From: Cucumis sativus
Lineage: Eukaryota; Streptophyta; Magnoliopsida; Cucurbitales; Cucurbitaceae
Direction of reading: 5' to 3'
Assembly (NCBI RefSeq): GCF_000004075.3
Contig: NC_026655.2
Coordinates: 26,583,489 to 26,647,488 of the forward strand
DNA: 64,000 bases
Shown here: positions 28,301 to 38,700 of the stretch, in pieces
Layout of the letters: every line of letters begins with the position of its first letter
How positions within the stretch are numbered: the stretch's first letter is position 1
Made by a program: the position numbers and the translations under genes
Notes under the pieces: model-generated
Told to the model about the DNA's origin: nothing
The model's input: only the letters and a program-made list of their open reading frames with translations
The model's database searches: none

Positions 28301-31300
28301 CCCTAGATAGGAAAATAGTGGATTATTAGAGAACGTGAAGATGGTTATTAGTGGGGGCATATTAGTGCATAGTTAATTAGTTAGGTCTTTTCGTTATAAA
28401 TGGTAGGAGAGGGGTTGCATAGAGGTGTGAAGAATTTTGTAAAGGGATTTCCTTGTAAGGGGAGCTTGGGAGGGTCTATCCCTCTTAAAAGGCTAGGGCT
28501 ATTTTGTTACTTGTTCTTATGATATTCTTGAATATATTTCATACATTTTCATATTGATTGTCTTTAATTGTTCTTGTGTTCATCCTTTGTCTTGAGATAA
28601 TTCTTGTTAAGTGGGATCCTAACATAATCCTCCCCCACAAAGAGTCTGACTCCGAGAGAAAGTTATTATGTAGCTGCAGATTTCTAAAGCCTAAGCCCCC
28701 ATTCTTCAAAGATTTCTGAACCCTCGCCGTTAACTAAATGGGTTCCTCCCTCACCTCCACCCCTTCCTACAAAACGTTTCTCAATAACCTTTCAATGTAG
28801 ACTAACCAAAATGGGATCCTAAAAAGGGAGAGAATGCAGATAAAATATGTTAGGGAAGAAGTTGCCTGATTTAATTCCAAAAAACAAAAAGGAAGAAAGA
28901 AAGAAAAGAAAACCCAACAACAGCAAGCTTTTCTTCAATACTTCAAATTCCTTTTCATCCCATTTGTACTTTGAAAATCACACGGAAGCCCGTAAACTTC
29001 AACCAAAGTAATTCACGTTTGTCTTTGAAAAGTGGCCACCAAGGAAAGTCTTTTTATTTCTTTCATTTCAAAACTTGCATAAAATCAGTATAAAATGTAA
29101 ACAAAGGGATTTCTTTGTATCTTTTAAATTGAAAGAACATCAAAGAAGATAAACAGTGCAAGCTTTGGTAACTACCTTTTCAAAGAAGACCTGGCAAACG
29201 ATGTTTGCAATAACAAAACAAGCACTGCCTCTGATGGATATATGAAAGTCTTTTTATGAGAAGATAAATGGTTTGACGATCCTTTCAGATCACCTCGTCC
29301 GGTAAGAGATTCTGTAACTTGAGGCATTGATACATTTTTTGTGTAATTTGAATTAGATTGCAGTGGCTTCTCACTCATTGATTTAGGGCACCCTAGGGTA
29401 ACTTCGACATAGCAATTTTGCCCCTTTAACTGGCAGCCACCTTGAGAGACATGATGAGGTAAACCTACAAATCCGTATGAAGTCCTAGACTTGCCAGAAC
29501 TGTTCACAAGAATCAAAAAAGAAAATAAAATGACTAACATTATAGAAAATACAGAGAATCTGCCAAATGGAAAGCATACAACATATAATGCAGTACCTGG
29601 AATATATCCGTTTTACAACATCACTGGCACAACACCCAGTAAACCTACCTCGAATTCCATGAGGCGAAACAATCACTGAAAATAGAAAAATGTTAAAAGA
29701 TTTCTGTGTATGGATAATGAAAAATCAACATCAACCTAACATATGCAATTCAAGCTAGCAAAAACTGAAGTCAAAAGGAAAAAGACTTTTTCAAGCAGTA
29801 AACAATTGAGATATTTTAATTACAAATAATGGAAAAATTAAATAGCAACATATCACAATGCCTCCTGTTTTATAATTGTAACAAATTTTTATTCCTATTT
29901 TCAAAAAAATTATTAAATAACAAATTATTTCTAACACAAGAACCTAAAGCCCGTATTTATAGAGAAATTATCCACTAAGAAACATTTTTAGGATGAAACT
30001 AACTAAGAATTATTTAGTGGCAAAATAATCAACCATAAGAAAATTACAAAATTGCCCCACAGTGTGAATTTCCCAGCTAACCTGGAAGTCCAAGACAGGA
30101 ATTATGAGCAGAATTCTTCAAAACTCTTTCAATCTCGGCACTTGATAGTGCTCGAATATGTCTAGGAAAAAAAATCAGTTAATTATCAACTTAACCTGCA
30201 TTGTCAGCATCTTAAAACAAGTAGGGGAAAAAATTACTTTGCAGATAAAATGACATGCACAAAGATTGCCTCCTCGGTAGCAGCAAATATGAACTCCATT
30301 GTAGGTTGCCCTCTCCTGACCATTGGTATCAGTTAGTAAAAGAAAATATCAAACAAGAATCTTTTTAGAAAAAGAAAAAAAAAACTTGGAAACCTGGATG
30401 AGAACAAAAGTAGAAAGTTGATTAAAGGAAAAAAAAAACAGTATAAATTAAAACATACTCCAACTATAATGATCCGCATTTAACCTTCAACTCCCAAAAA
30501 CTAAACTCTTGGATAGTAAACTTGACGAAATTATACCCTCCAACCACCATTTGGCTCATTTCAGTGGAAAAAGGTGCACAGCACACTAATAGCCCAGGGC
30601 CCAGCTTTATATGGCTTCCATACGTTGTTTAACATAAATCTTTTTAAGAAAAAATTGAACAATAGAAATATGTTTTTGCTTCTCTTTTAAAAGTCAGACA
30701 CGTAGTGTAGGTATCTGTTACTAAAATGAACTAAAAGTTTTTCTTTAATTAAATAGTACAAATAAAAAAAAACAGCACACCAAAGACAAAAACAGGGAAC
30801 ACCCAGAATCAAGACTTAACTATATAGCTTGCTGCACTAACAATGTATGTACATATATGGTTGCACCAGAGTTAGCATCGCTCAGAAACATAATCATCTA
30901 TTTTTGTACTGAAGTTCACAGCAGCATAATAGAAGAAAGATTTGTGAAGCTGACAAGAATTAAAGAGAAACCTGAATAATTCTTCACTTTGCATGTGGTG
31001 ATATTTTGTGAAGACATCTCCAAACCGCATGTATGAAAGTCCAGTTAGGGCTCTGCCAATCTCAGGTAAGTTAGGTTTGAGTATAAATAAACAAATAATT
31101 CGACATATAATCAGTGTGTCAAGCTAAATGACCTTTCGATACAATTTCGTAATGCCTGAGAAAGGGCAGCCGCAACCTCCTCTGAATCTCCAGGAGAGAT
31201 CCACAGTCCAGATGCAACAACTATTGCAAAGAAAGAAATTGCCATAGAGCATAAATAATGAGTGGAGCACGGCCCATTTTAACAATGGAGAATGAGTTCA

Positions 31301-32718
31301 AGAGTAATCAAGTTTCGACATAAATTGTAGCAAGAATGAATTAATTTGAATGAACCAAAGCCAAGTTCGCGTGTTTAAATATGTAAAAAAGTTGTATAAC
31401 ACATTAAATTATGCACAATGCCTTCATGAGTAGCACATACCCCTTAACTTGGAAACAGCTGCTTGAGCAGTTTCAACGACAGAAGAATGGCGTCCAGGTA
31501 GAAAAAGCCAGAGTTTAATTTTCTCATCTGGGTATGTGAAATTACCAAAAGTTAGACAAGTAAAATAGATTAGGCAGATAGATGAAAAATACACGTTGCA
31601 TCAACATTTCCATTTCTCACCAGGATTGTGCAAGCCCTGAGATGGGTCCCAAGGCCCTACAAATGAGTTGGTCCAAGTACTTAGAAATCCTTCCTTCTGT
31701 AATTGCACATGTGATGAAAGAACCAAGAATGTGGCAGCATCATTGTGCTCAACCTTCGCACTTTCAACATCAAAAGCCTAATTTTAGCATAGTCAACAAA
31801 GTGGAAGACAACCCAAAAAAATCCTAAATGTTAAACTAAGAAACAGGTTCACTAAGTTTTAACCTTTTGTCTGGTAAGGTAATCAAATCAGATTCGTTAG
31901 GAAGAAACTGGAACCATGATATTTGATGTAGACCACCCTATGACAACATCACAGTAGAAAGCATTATGAGAATGTACAGTTGCAATAAATTCTAGAGTAA
32001 ATAATAAAATGTATTCAAGGATTAGCCTAATGGAAAGTTGTACCTGATAAATAGATTGCATGTGTGTGCATAGTCAAAACATAGCAATTGAGAATGCGAT
32101 AGTTTATTTATGGACTAAAAATCAGGTATTAGTAATGATTTCTTTTTTCCAAATAACTTTGATGCTACCTTTTAGGGAGTAAGAATATTCCAGCCAAGTA
32201 ACCGTGATGCAAAACAAAAAAAACTCTTTGTTAAGTCCCAAAAAGGGGGAACAAGAAACAATTAAAAGGCAACAAGCAGGAGACACGAGCACCTTTATGA
32301 GGCACTTAGGATGACATTAACAAATATTGCCGTTCATGCTCACCATCAACAGTCAATATATATCTTTTAAAGGATTACAATCAACTAAATTAGCAAATTA
32401 TGTGTACGATGTATCTATAAATTCTAACCACCTAGTTCATTCAGAAGAAGGAAATCCCGCTCCATCATACAATGGCAGCTGAGATTTTCAAGATTGTAAA
32501 GTTCCCACAATTTATCACTGACCATGCTGAATAATAAGGGGGAAATGTGCAAAGAACCAATAATTAACCAAGTTCCTCGTATGAGAACAAACATAAAGAG
32601 AAATTCAACGCAAAAAATTAACAGAATTAAAACATATAAATATCATTCATAAACATAAAGGACAGATCTAAATCGGAAAGGCTAAGGAACATACAATTTT
32701 GAAAATATTCGTCCACAT
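11392..32718 (-). CDS. MED13: Mediator subunit 13 (MED13), kinase module
   Basis: MED13 links the CDK8 kinase module (CDK8, cyclin C, MED12) to core Mediator and modulates RNA polymerase II transcription in the nucleus; the Arabidopsis gene is known as GCT/MAB2. I assembled 22 coding exons, 5' to 3': 32718-32695, 31937-31864, 31760-31621, 31527-31441, 31220-31133, 31052-30972, 30315-30238, 30161-30082, 29675-29597, 29499-29176, 27256-27197, 25994-25754, 24678-24454, 23906-22596, 22273-22006, 21934-21784, 16927-16840, 16693-16615, 15411-15116, 15023-13922, 13545-13174, 11999-11392. All junctions are GT-AG and in phase (5,856 nt, 1,951 aa, close to plant MED13 length). The N-terminus starts [19 protein letters not shown], typical of plant MED13. 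A Ser/Asn-rich acidic linker lies at about 375-450 (exon 12), the middle domain is in exon 14, and the MED13 C-terminal domain is in exons 20-22, ending AEKTKR. Intron 16 is 4.86 kb because of a copia insertion. Exons appear undamaged. A leader intron at 33309-32821 is likely. Confidence 0.95.
15547..15752 (-). mobile_element. tRNA-derived SINE, copy 1 (MED13 intron 18)
   Basis: A 206-bp insertion bounded by a perfect 15-bp target duplication (15532-15546 and 15753-15767). Read on the minus strand, the head has an A box (TTGGCCTAGTGG) and a B box (GAGTTCGATCC), the internal RNA polymerase III promoter of tRNA-derived SINEs, and the far end is an A-rich tail. It is the best preserved of the copies here and lies in the same direction as MED13. 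No SINE encodes its own reverse transcriptase; a LINE would have mobilised it. Confidence 0.88.
15800..15966 (+). repeat. LTR-like fragment (TGTTAG...CTAACA) in MED13 intron 18
   Basis: Begins TGTTAG and ends TCTAACA, with a TATAAATA box inside, an arrangement shared with the LTR-like pieces at 28291-28624 and 43921-44160. No target duplication is clear and no internal domain follows, so it is probably a decayed or truncated solo LTR. Confidence 0.45.
17389..17601 (-). mobile_element. tRNA-derived SINE, copy 2 (MED13 intron 16)
   Basis: Same family as 15547-15752, about 213 bp, in the same direction. A probable 10-bp target duplication with one mismatch flanks it (GGGTCGAAGC near 17379-17388, GGGTCTAAGC at 17602-17611). 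The B-box region and T/A-rich tail are recognisable. It sits about 250 bp from the copia element in the same intron. Confidence 0.78.
17850..18056 (+). repeat. 5' LTR of copia element
   Basis: 207 bp, TGTTAG...CAATA. Ends directly before the primer-binding site. The final ATA (rather than the usual ACA) is shared with the 3' LTR, so it was probably already present when the element inserted. Confidence 0.9.
18057..18068 (+). other. primer-binding site (initiator tRNA-Met)
   Basis: TGGTATCAGAGC, complementary to the 3' end of plant initiator tRNA-Met, directly next to the 5' LTR as is standard for plant copia elements. Confidence 0.9.
20329..20532 (-). mobile_element. tRNA-derived SINE, copy 3, nested in copia pol
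   Basis: A 204-bp copy of the SINE family at 15547-15752, flanked by a 10-bp duplication of pol sequence, TGGGTAAATT (20319-20328 and 20533-20542). Joining the flanks restores the continuity of the reverse transcriptase reading ([16 protein letters not shown] region), so the SINE came in after the copia element. Confidence 0.9.
20982..21265 (-). mobile_element. TRIM-like miniature LTR retroelement, nested in copia RNase H
   Basis: A 284-bp insertion with a 5-bp target duplication CTAAC (20977-20981, 21266-21270). On the minus strand it reads: a short 5' LTR (21265-21231, 35 bp, starting TGTTGGTGATATATAATTAA), a primer-binding site TGGTACCAGAGC (21230-21219, one mismatch to the initiator tRNA-Met form), a non-coding centre, then a 3' LTR (21052-20982, 71 bp) with the same start and a matching GGTTTAATA/AGTTTAATA end. 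The 5' LTR looks internally deleted by about 36 bp. No protein is encoded, and the layout (tiny LTRs, PBS, no gag-pol) is that of terminal-repeat retrotransposons in miniature, which rely on enzymes from other elements. Confidence 0.8.
21491..21706 (+). repeat. 3' LTR of copia element
   Basis: 216 bp, TGTTAG...CAATA, followed directly by the AAAAC target duplication. Compared with the 5' LTR it has several small insertions (for example near 21504 and 21514). Confidence 0.9.
25278..25310. repeat. (AAT)11 microsatellite in MED13 intron 12
   Basis: Eleven perfect AAT units, likely to vary in length between individuals. Confidence 0.9.
27430..28230 (-). mobile_element. LINE 3' fragment (zf-RVT region) in MED13 intron 10
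   Basis: On the minus strand, broken frames resemble the zinc-binding region that follows reverse transcriptase in plant LINE-1 type elements. A clear piece reads [20 protein letters not shown] (about 27755-27845), matching the family pattern 'F-W-x-V-L-x-G-R-V-N-T', followed by Cys-containing sequence and a hydrophobic stretch. Frames before it (27946-28176) are degraded. The 5' parts (endonuclease, RT core) are absent, as in typical 5'-truncated LINE copies. It lies in the same direction as MED13. The boundaries are approximate. Confidence 0.6.
28291..28624 (+). mobile_element. probable solo LTR in MED13 intron 10
   Basis: 334 bp starting TGTAAGGACCC and ending GGATCCTAACA, with TATAAATGG inside. 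Flanks are TAATT before and TAATC after, a likely 5-bp target duplication with one change. No internal domain or second LTR is seen, so it is read as a solo LTR left after recombination. It is antisense to MED13. Its terminal sequence resembles the piece at 43921-44160. Confidence 0.6.
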
Positions 32719-33420
32719 CACTTCAGATAACTAAGAGTTCAACTTCCACGACGATACCAGTTTCCAAACAACCAAATTCCCTGTGCTAGAAAACCACCAC
32801 CAAAGCATCCATTTGCTGACCTGCAAGGATCCAGAAGCAGCAGCATACGAATGAGCAGAATACACCCCTAAGAAAAGGTGATCAATATCATCATTAACCA
32901 ATTATCATTCGAATAAATAGTTAACTCAAAAAGCCATCTCCACGAAAGCAAAATTCTTTCTTCCTCCGGAACAACAACCCAACGGAAACTTTTGTTGCCT
33001 CACTCAAATCACGTATTCTCAGCCAAGTTCAAGAAGTAAATGAAACAGGAACAAACCCACGAAAACTGAATCCAAATCAAGCATGAGCAAAAGAAAATGC
33101 ACAACCCTAACTACCCATTAAGCAAGAAAAGTTACCCAGGATTCAGAAACTCGAAAAACGACTGAAACGAATTCAAACTGAAAGTTAGACTCGAATTTCC
33201 CCAAGAAAATCCAACCTTGGAAAATTCTGGCATTACCCAGAAGGAAAAGTGGGTTGGAGCATAGAAAAGTGATTAAGAGAAGGTGAAGAAATGGAATTAG
33301 AAGGCATACCCTTTCGAGTAATCGGTGGTGTCGGGTTGAAGAGAGGAGTTGCAAGCACAGGCACACGCACAAGCTTATTCTTCTTCTCCAGTGGGAAAGT
33401 CCAAAAGCTTCGATTCCCTC
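32719..33420 (-). other. probable MED13 leader with a 5' UTR intron
   Basis: Upstream of the MED13 ATG, a donor (GAAAGG/gtatgcc, exon end 33310) and an acceptor (ccttgcag, exon resumes 32820) would remove an intron at 33309-32821. The 84-codon frame at 33118-33372 overlaps this donor and does not resemble any protein I know, so I treat it as leader sequence. No TATA box is evident further upstream. The transcript structure is inferred. Confidence 0.45.
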
Positions 33421-35720
33421 ATTTCGTTTGGCGCATTAAGCCTTCAACATTATAATTTTTTGTTGAAATTTTGTGGGGGGAAATGCCATAATCCGCCATT
33501 TCTTTTCACAAATTTTGGTTACTATTTACAATAACCTAATAATATATTTTTTATGTTTTTAAATATTAAAGCCTAAATATATATATATATCAATCTTTCT
33601 ATTTTATGTAAACAAAATTAAACTTTGGAAAATAGTTCAAAAATAAAGTATTATTGTCTCAAATTGAAGCAAATATAAAATTCCCATGGTGAATGGTAAT
33701 ATTTTAAAACACTATTGAATTGAAATCCGCCTCCAAACTTATGAACTAAAAAGGTAACGGTTTAAAATATGTAAAAAAAATGAAAGCTATACCCAAAATA
33801 TTTAACAACAATGACAAATCCTTCTATATATATGTTAAAAAAAATCATCTGACAAATTTATGAAAAAAGTCTACGAACATTTGATATTTTTTTAAAAAAT
33901 ACAATATAGTAGTTATGTAGGTTGTGTCTAACATAACTATCTTAGTGCGAGTGAAATATAATAATTTGAACTTCTAACTGATTGTGATCGAAAATATCAA
34001 CGGTTTAAATATTCGCCCCATACATAGTTTTTTTTTAAGTTTAACATTACCTAGACTTGAGGATTCAAACGTCTACTTGTTTTTCGTTGATGTTAAGATG
34101 TCGGACAAATTTGGAACTTAGGAGAACATTAATGATCTCACCTCTTATAAATTATAATCTGCATGGTTTTGAGTAATTATAATATTTTATTGAAAAAACA
34201 AAAGTATGTAACTTTTTATTTGAATTACAATTGCTAATTTGTTATCATATAGAAGGCCAATGATTTATTTAAATGTGTTGAAATCTAGTCTATATATCAA
34301 CACTAAATATACCTTTACAAACACGAAGCTCACATTCACCGATATGCGATTGTAATAATATTTTATTAACAGATCAATAGTAACGAGCCACAACAAGAAA
34401 CTTAAGTGCTATGTGTTTGCTCACGTTTACTTACAATTATAAATTTGTCACATCAACTATTATTGCTAGTGTTACTTTTATCATTATCATTAGTGCTAGA
34501 CAAAATCCGTCGCATTTATTGTTACTGTTAGCTTTAGATCAATAATGATAACAACAGCGTTAACAATAAATACAAAATATTAAGAATTATAATAATATAA
34601 CAGTAACAACATATGCAAAGACAATTAATGAGGCAATATGATTAAAAATCACAAAATTTTCAATTAAAGTATGTTATTTGAGTACACACTTCACATTTTA
34701 TTATGATTACAGAATACAAGTAAATAACAACTAACGTGATCAAATGAGACTCACTTTTCGATCACTATTAATTAATTTAGCCTACAAGTGGATAAGATTC
34801 GACCTAAATTTATTGATAGCAAACAAAAGTAAGAAAATGACAATGAAACCAAAAGGGATACAAATGACTTCCGACGCTCTCAATCCTCATGGTTAACAAA
34901 TCTTCCCTTCTTCATATATAGTTCTTTCAACTCTTGATATCATTTTTTACTACAAAATATCAATTTCACATGTTGCACATAGCTAACAACATCGAAATGT
35001 AACATTCGATTTTCTATACCAATATATAATACTCACAGTTTCGTATCAATTTATACTATCCATTATGTTACAGGAAATTTTTTGGGTATCAACTAAACTC
35101 TTAAAACTTTGTAAATGAATTAATTTAGCCTTCAAATTATCCATGCATTGATGAGAAATCGTTCATTTGGAACAGCAGACAAGTGTGGACACGTTTGAGA
35201 ATTAAAGCACACTTGATGTTCAAATGTAATCGAAAAGAAATGTCTAAATTGATTGATTAATGAAAATTTCAAATTTTAATTTACTCAAATTATAAATCTC
35301 ACACGGATCAAACGAAATCTAGAGGTACAATAATGAAGGCCCTGGACTTGTGTTGATAAAATTATTAGTATAATGTTCAACTCTTGTATCAAAATCAGAC
35401 CATATAAATCTTCACAAGAAATTTTCTCAATTAAATAGAAAAGATGGGGGCAGTAAAACATGGTTCTGTCCCTCTCATACCATGCAACTATTAGGTATAA
35501 TAAAGAAGCATCTAATAACAATTCAATATATTCCATAGAAATATTATTGTCAGTTGCAAGATGTTCCTACCATCTCGATACTAAAAAAATTTGTACCTCC
35601 ACTTCTACAGAAGCACTGCTCATCGAAAAGCATCGAAACAAAAAATCGATGCTCATGATAGCGTAAAAACGGAACAGCCAAACAACCAATCTAACTCTCC
35701 TCATCGCTGAAATCACATGG
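33421..35720. other. intergenic region between MED13 promoter and EF-P 3' end
   Basis: AT-rich DNA with no supported gene, tRNA or element. MED13 and the EF-P gene are both on the minus strand, so this stretch holds the MED13 promoter (right of ~33400) and the EF-P 3' flank (left of 35721). Confidence 0.6.
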
Positions 35721-38700
35721 CTATCCCTTTGCCCTACAAAGGAGAAAGATGTCTATTAGAAAGATCGTTTAAATGAATTTCCACAACATTCAATGCTTCT
35801 CATTCATCAAAACTTGGTAACTAGAAATCAAAAGGAAAACAGTATTGGAAGAGGATGGAAGTAGGAGTGAAAACGCATATCCACAGATACTAAAACAGAA
35901 TAAATTTATCACGAATGCCTCATGGGAAGTCATGGACAAGAGGGTGTACCTCTCAATATAAGAGTCATCCTCTGTATTTATCACTATTACGTCTCCAACA
36001 ACAATGTGTGCCGGTACCTGAAAATTCATGCAAATCACGGTCTTAGTAACCGAGGCAGAGAACAATTTGGATTGGACGTGGACTTAGTATATAATGATAC
36101 AGAGGATATGATAGCCAAGAATATATGAAAACATCTAAAATTCGCTGAGGGGATCCACCTCAATGTTAAAGTATCTAACTGTATAAATTAAGCATCTAAC
36201 TTACTTTTATTGTCATGCCATTGTCCAGTAACGCCTTCTTTTCCCTGAATCAAATAAAGTTACTATTAGGATATAAAGTTTATGATCGAGTTAAAGCACC
36301 ACAAGAATAATCTATAAAAACTTTTCACAAATTATGAGACAATCACAATTTCCTCTTCATCAACACCCTTAAAAACTCTGTTTTATGCTCTTTTAACTTT
36401 TATTGACTTACTATCTTGCCTCTTCTAATCCTTCCAAATTAAATTAATCTAAATCCGAGCAAGAAATTAAGCCATACTTGATACTACCATCAAATGTTCG
36501 AAAATACTAACACCAAAAATATAAAGATTACAATTGTCTTGCCAAGGGAAAGGAACGCAAAGTTTCAAGGTCTGGTTCAGAAAAAAAATGTTTCATGGTC
36601 AAAAATTGAGGGAACTTTGAGAAGATGACACGTATTCATTAAGACCATACCCATTCATTTCTGCATTTCAAAGTGGTTACGAATCTGTTTGCAAGAGAAA
36701 TGATCAAACATATAGTATTCATTATGACCATTAAATCAGGAGAATAACTACAAACTCTTTGAACACAACCTAATACCCAGGATTATTTATTTCAATCACT
36801 GGGAACTCTTAAAACTCCTTTACTAAAATTAGTCTAAGAAAATAAATGTCGTAACATTTTCCAATTTGGGGAAATTTCAAGACCAGGAGACGTGGGAAGG
36901 AGTTTCTAAGTTCCTGGAAGAACTTGATTATTTGAAGGATGAAGGGCCTTTTTGAACTTGATTATTTTTTGGATTATTTGATTATTTTTCAAAAAAATTG
37001 TTTTTATTTAAATTCTCTAGATAAAAACGGTTAAAATACAATTTAAACATAGCTATTTAAGTGGTTAACAAAACACTCAAAGTTGTTCCAAAATGACTTC
37101 TATTTTTTTTAAAAAAAAATTAGACACTTGTTTCAAACACACCAGAAGATAGCTTGGAAACAATTCAATGGTGGACTAAATCCATATTGATGAACCCAAG
37201 TCAAGAGAGTAGAATAATGAATAACTTCCCATACAAGGTCAATGAAGTAACTATTTCTTGATTTCCCACGATTGATGTTGATAAATATTTAATAAAATGC
37301 CAAGCACTTCCACAACATGTTATGATTGTCTGTGTTATGCACTTATGCTACATTCACATGCACATGATATTGAGTTTGTGCCCACAATCGTAAAGCAAGG
37401 GTTAAGTTTGTGGTTTTAAATTGAGAGATTTTCTGATGCGCATATTTTTCTCTAATCCTATTCTAGACTCCGAAGTTCCTCCCTGTACTGGATTGGTTTC
37501 CCTTATTCCCATGCCACTTGAATTTTTTTTTGAACAAAAACTTCAGCGCATTTTAGACGCAAAAAATTGTAACTTAAAGTTGCATGTTCACAATTACATT
37601 TGTATTTACACATCTACAGGAGAAGGAACATACCTGGGAGCAGCTTGAATTCCTTGCATAGATGGTTGCGCTTCTGTCACAACACATGTCACTCGTTTGG
37701 GAACCGTTGCAGACAAGGGAGTGTCATTGTAAAGCTGTACCCTTACTTTCATGTCATCTATTTTTCACGTTTAACAAGTATTAGTTCCTAGAATAAACAA
37801 AAAGTTGTCGATTATGAATGATGGTACATGACAAATAGCAATGTCTTGACATTCTGTGGCATGTATATACATAATTATCATTATCATTGTTATATTAAAT
37901 GATAGAATATTGGTGTAACATTTTTAGACAAGCCAAGCTCTCTCCAAGTTCAAAGAGAGACAAGACTTTAATCACAAATACTTAATCATGCTGTATAATA
38001 AGTCAAGTAAAAAACTGAATATAAATTTGTGATGCTTACGCACAATATTGTAAAATCACCTTGTAAATACATGGCAGCTTTACCAAACAATTCCTCGGAG
38101 ACTTCCAGTTGCTCATACGTATCAGGGCTGACATACAAATAACAGAAGTCAATTTCATGTTATAAGACTCTCCCGTTCAAGTTCACTGTTCACCACATAT
38201 AAATATTGAAGGACTTGTAGCTGGAGAATCTTGGAACTCACTCCATTAACAGTACTTTGGCATCCCTATCTTTACACATAAATATATATGCTTTCTCGTG
38301 CACAAAAACCCCTGCAACAATTCATTAGTCAAAAGATATGTAGCAACTTATATTAGATAAAAGGATCAGCAATACCTAACACTATTCCTGATGGTTGGAC
38401 CTCAAAATTATAAAACTACATCAGAGACATGGATGGAATAAAAATTTATAGTCGTAGAAGTATAATGAGATAACAAAACCTTAATGAGTACATGTTTTAA
38501 GGGTAGAAAACAATCACTGCATACATCAACGAATTGTGGCTTATCCAGGAGAATTGTGGCTTAAATGCAATTTATCCACTCGCGGAGTTCAAGAATCCAT
38601 AACCGCCGAACTGGTCCATCAGACTGAATCGGTTTATTATTATTTGACATTAAAAAATGTTAAAATATATAATGTCATCATGATTTCTTTACAAGCATAT

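Noticed and set aside
33118..33372. 84-codon minus-strand frame just upstream of MED13
   Set aside because: It overlaps a good leader donor at 33310 and would end far from MED13 exon 1; better explained as leader and intron.
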